Shown in pieces: positions 6,958 to 8,223 of a stretch of 8,223 nt of DNA; positions within the stretch are counted from its first letter, which is position 1; each line of letters opens with the position of its first letter. The stretch lies in contig DODG01000192.1 of assembly GCA_003509065.1 (NCBI GenBank), positions 1 to 8,223 of the forward strand, in the 5' to 3' direction. A program made the position numbers and the translations under genes. Below the pieces are notes generated by a model. The model had not been told where the DNA came from. It saw only the letters and a program-made list of their open reading frames with translations, and ran no database searches. The DNA comes from Acidobacteriota bacterium (lineage in GTDB: Bacteria; Acidobacteriota; Vicinamibacteria; Vicinamibacterales; UBA823).

Positions 6958-8223
6958 TTTGTACATCGTCTGGTTGCGAGTCCCTGGTGCCCACTCCTCA
7001 CGGTCGACCCAGATATTAACAAGCGCTGAAGTTCCTGATTTGACGGCTTCACGGGCTCGGTCAAGTGCCGGCCTAATTTGATCTGGTTCACGCACCACTT
7101 CACCGTGACCACCAAGCATTTCCGCAAACTTTTCGAAATCAACATCACCCAAAAGGTTGCCCACGTTGCCACGCTCAGCACCGTACTTGTTAATTTGGCC
7201 ACAGCGAATTTGGTTCATTGCCGAGTTGTTACCAATAACTCCAAGGATTGGAAGCTTAAACCGCTGGCAGGTTTCCAAATCCCAACCAGTCAGAGTAAAT
7301 GCGCCGTCACCAAAATAACAAAGAACTTCCTTTTCGGGATGAGCATATTTCGCCGCCATGGCAAACGGGACTCCAACGCCTAAGGTTCCGAGCGGGCCTG
7401 GATCCATCCAGTGCCCTGGCTGCCTCGGCTGAACAGCCTGCGCGGTGATCGTTACCACATCACCTCCGTCACCAATGTAGATGGTGTCCTCGGTCAGAAA
7501 CTCGTTTAACTCGTAAGCAACACGATAAGGGTTTATCGGAACGTTGTCGGACTTGAACGAAGGCATGAGCTTTTCATAAGCAACGTGCTCAGCCTCACGT
7601 AGCTCGTCTAGCCAGCCTTGACGCCGTTTAGCGCCGTTGTCGACTGTCCCGGTAGTGGCCGCTAGTACTGCTGCAAGAACGCGCCCAATATCCCCAACTA
7701 GACCGAAAGCAATATCTCGATTCTTTCCGACCGTTCGATAATCCAAGTCAATTTGGACAACCGTCGCATCATTACTCAACCGGCGGCCGTATCCCATTCG
7801 AAAATCGAAAGGTGTGCCAACGATCACGATAACATCGGCTTTTTCGAAAGCCATCCGACGAGTTCGATGAAAGTGATGTGGATCGCCAGGGGGAAACGTG
7901 CCACGCCCTGAACCATTCATGTAGGCTGGAATATTCAGCGTGCGTGCGAATTCTTTTGCTTCATCAGCGGCCCGACTTGTCCAAGTTTGAGAACCAAATA
8001 AAACACAAGGCCGTTCAGCTTGCACAAGAAGATCAGCCAAGCGTTGAATATCATCAGTGTCAGCAAGCATCTTTGTCGAGGCCCGATAGTGACCAGCCTT
8101 CGGAATGCGTGCATTCTTGACATCCACCTTACGATCGAGAACATCTCGAGGAATTTCTAAAAAGGAAGGACCTGGTGCACCGTTAAAACATTCGCGAAAC
8201 GCCATGGAGACCATGTCAGCGAC
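6955..8223 (-). CDS. ThDP-dependent enzyme, oxalyl-CoA decarboxylase / 2-hydroxyacyl-CoA lyase type (5' end cut by window)
   Basis: This is the C-terminal 422 codons of a thiamine-diphosphate enzyme of the acetolactate synthase superfamily. The frame stays open to the right edge, so the first 130-150 residues are missing, including most of the PYR domain and its catalytic Glu. Counting from the Met at 8214, the fragment opens with the domain-junction motif GAPGPSFLEIPRDV (12-25). The middle domain follows (about 55-185: PCVLFGSQ, ADVIVIVGTPFDFRMGYG, VVQIDLD). The ThDP-binding PP domain (about 225-405) has LGTLGVGVPFAMAAK (275-289) and the cofactor and metal motif GDG (302-304) ending in NN (329-330). 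The tail is APGTRNQTMYK. Neighbouring frc and the LGVGxxFAMAA type point to formyl-CoA chemistry: oxalyl-CoA to formyl-CoA and CO2, or cleavage of a 2-hydroxyacyl-CoA. Classical oxalyl-CoA decarboxylases read GVMGIGMG and EGDSAFGFSGME in the matching places, so this is a divergent branch. Acetolactate synthase is unlikely because no small subunit or ilv gene is near. Confidence 0.82.
   Translation of the reverse strand, partial: VADMVSMAFRECFNGAPGPSFLEIPRDVLDRKVDVKNARIPKAGHYRASTKMLADTDDIQRLADLLVQAERPCVLFGSQTWTSRAADEAKEFARTLNIPAYMNGSGRGTFPPGDPHHFHRTRRMAFEKADVIVIVGTPFDFRMGYGRRLSNDATVVQIDLDYRTVGKNRDIAFGLVGDIGRVLAAVLAATTGTVDNGAKRRQGWLDELREAEHVAYEKLMPSFKSDNVPINPYRVAYELNEFLTEDTIYIGDGGDVVTITAQAVQPRQPGHWMDPGPLGTLGVGVPFAMAAKYAHPEKEVLCYFGDGAFTLTGWDLETCQRFKLPILGVIGNNSAMNQIRCGQINKYGAERGNVGNLLGDVDFEKFAEMLGGHGEVVREPDQIRPALDRAREAVKSGTSALVNIWVDREEWAPGTRNQTMYK

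Noticed and set aside
7078..7383. Open frame on + inside the ThDP-enzyme gene (also 7878-8120)
   Set aside because: Antisense shadow of a conserved coding region with no family features.
6955..8223. Acetolactate synthase large subunit
   Set aside because: No small subunit or ilv/leu gene is adjacent, the partner genes act on CoA thioesters, and the LGTLGVG motif is closer to oxalyl-CoA decarboxylase and 2-hydroxyacyl-CoA lyase.

Overview
This is a gene-dense bacterial chromosomal window of 8.2 kb. It holds five well-supported protein-coding genes (one cut by the right edge) and the possible tail of a sixth at the left edge. I see no tRNA, rRNA, CRISPR array, insertion sequence or phage gene. 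Base composition looks balanced and even. Gene content (an ADP-forming acyl-CoA synthetase, a YfdW-like CoA transferase, a ThDP enzyme, a Tat-signal HD protein) fits an aerobic heterotrophic bacterium, possibly a marine or soil lineage. The sequence alone does not fix the phylum.

Left part (1-2437). A possible gene tail on + ends at 60. It converges on a minus-strand CNNM/CorB-type membrane protein with a DUF21 domain and a CBS pair (122-1186). A 204-bp divergent intergenic region follows, with a perfect 7-bp inverted repeat. A PLP-dependent low-specificity L-threonine aldolase then reads rightward from 1391, and its start looks leaderless.

Middle (2438-3501). After a 175-bp gap comes an uncharacterised HD-domain protein on + with a twin-arginine-like N-terminus. 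Its His/Asp set matches that of the HD-fold diiron oxygenases and phosphohydrolases. A strong, A- and T-flanked hairpin at 3468-3501 then separates the rightward genes from the leftward operon and should terminate both.

Right part (3545-8223). A compact minus-strand operon is transcribed from beyond the right edge: a ThDP-dependent enzyme of the oxalyl-CoA decarboxylase / 2-hydroxyacyl-CoA lyase type, then a formyl-CoA:oxalate CoA-transferase (Frc/YfdW type), then a fused ADP-forming acyl-CoA synthetase with its beta part before its alpha part. Together they suggest CoA-dependent breakdown of oxalate or a 2-hydroxy acid: the transferase or ligase loads CoA, the ThDP enzyme cleaves C-C and yields formyl-CoA, and the ligase could recover ATP from a CoA thioester or supply the primer thioester. 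The ThDP enzyme differs clearly from the classical oxalyl-CoA decarboxylases that normally partner Frc, so the substrate is open. This operon and the Tat-type HD protein deserve the most attention.
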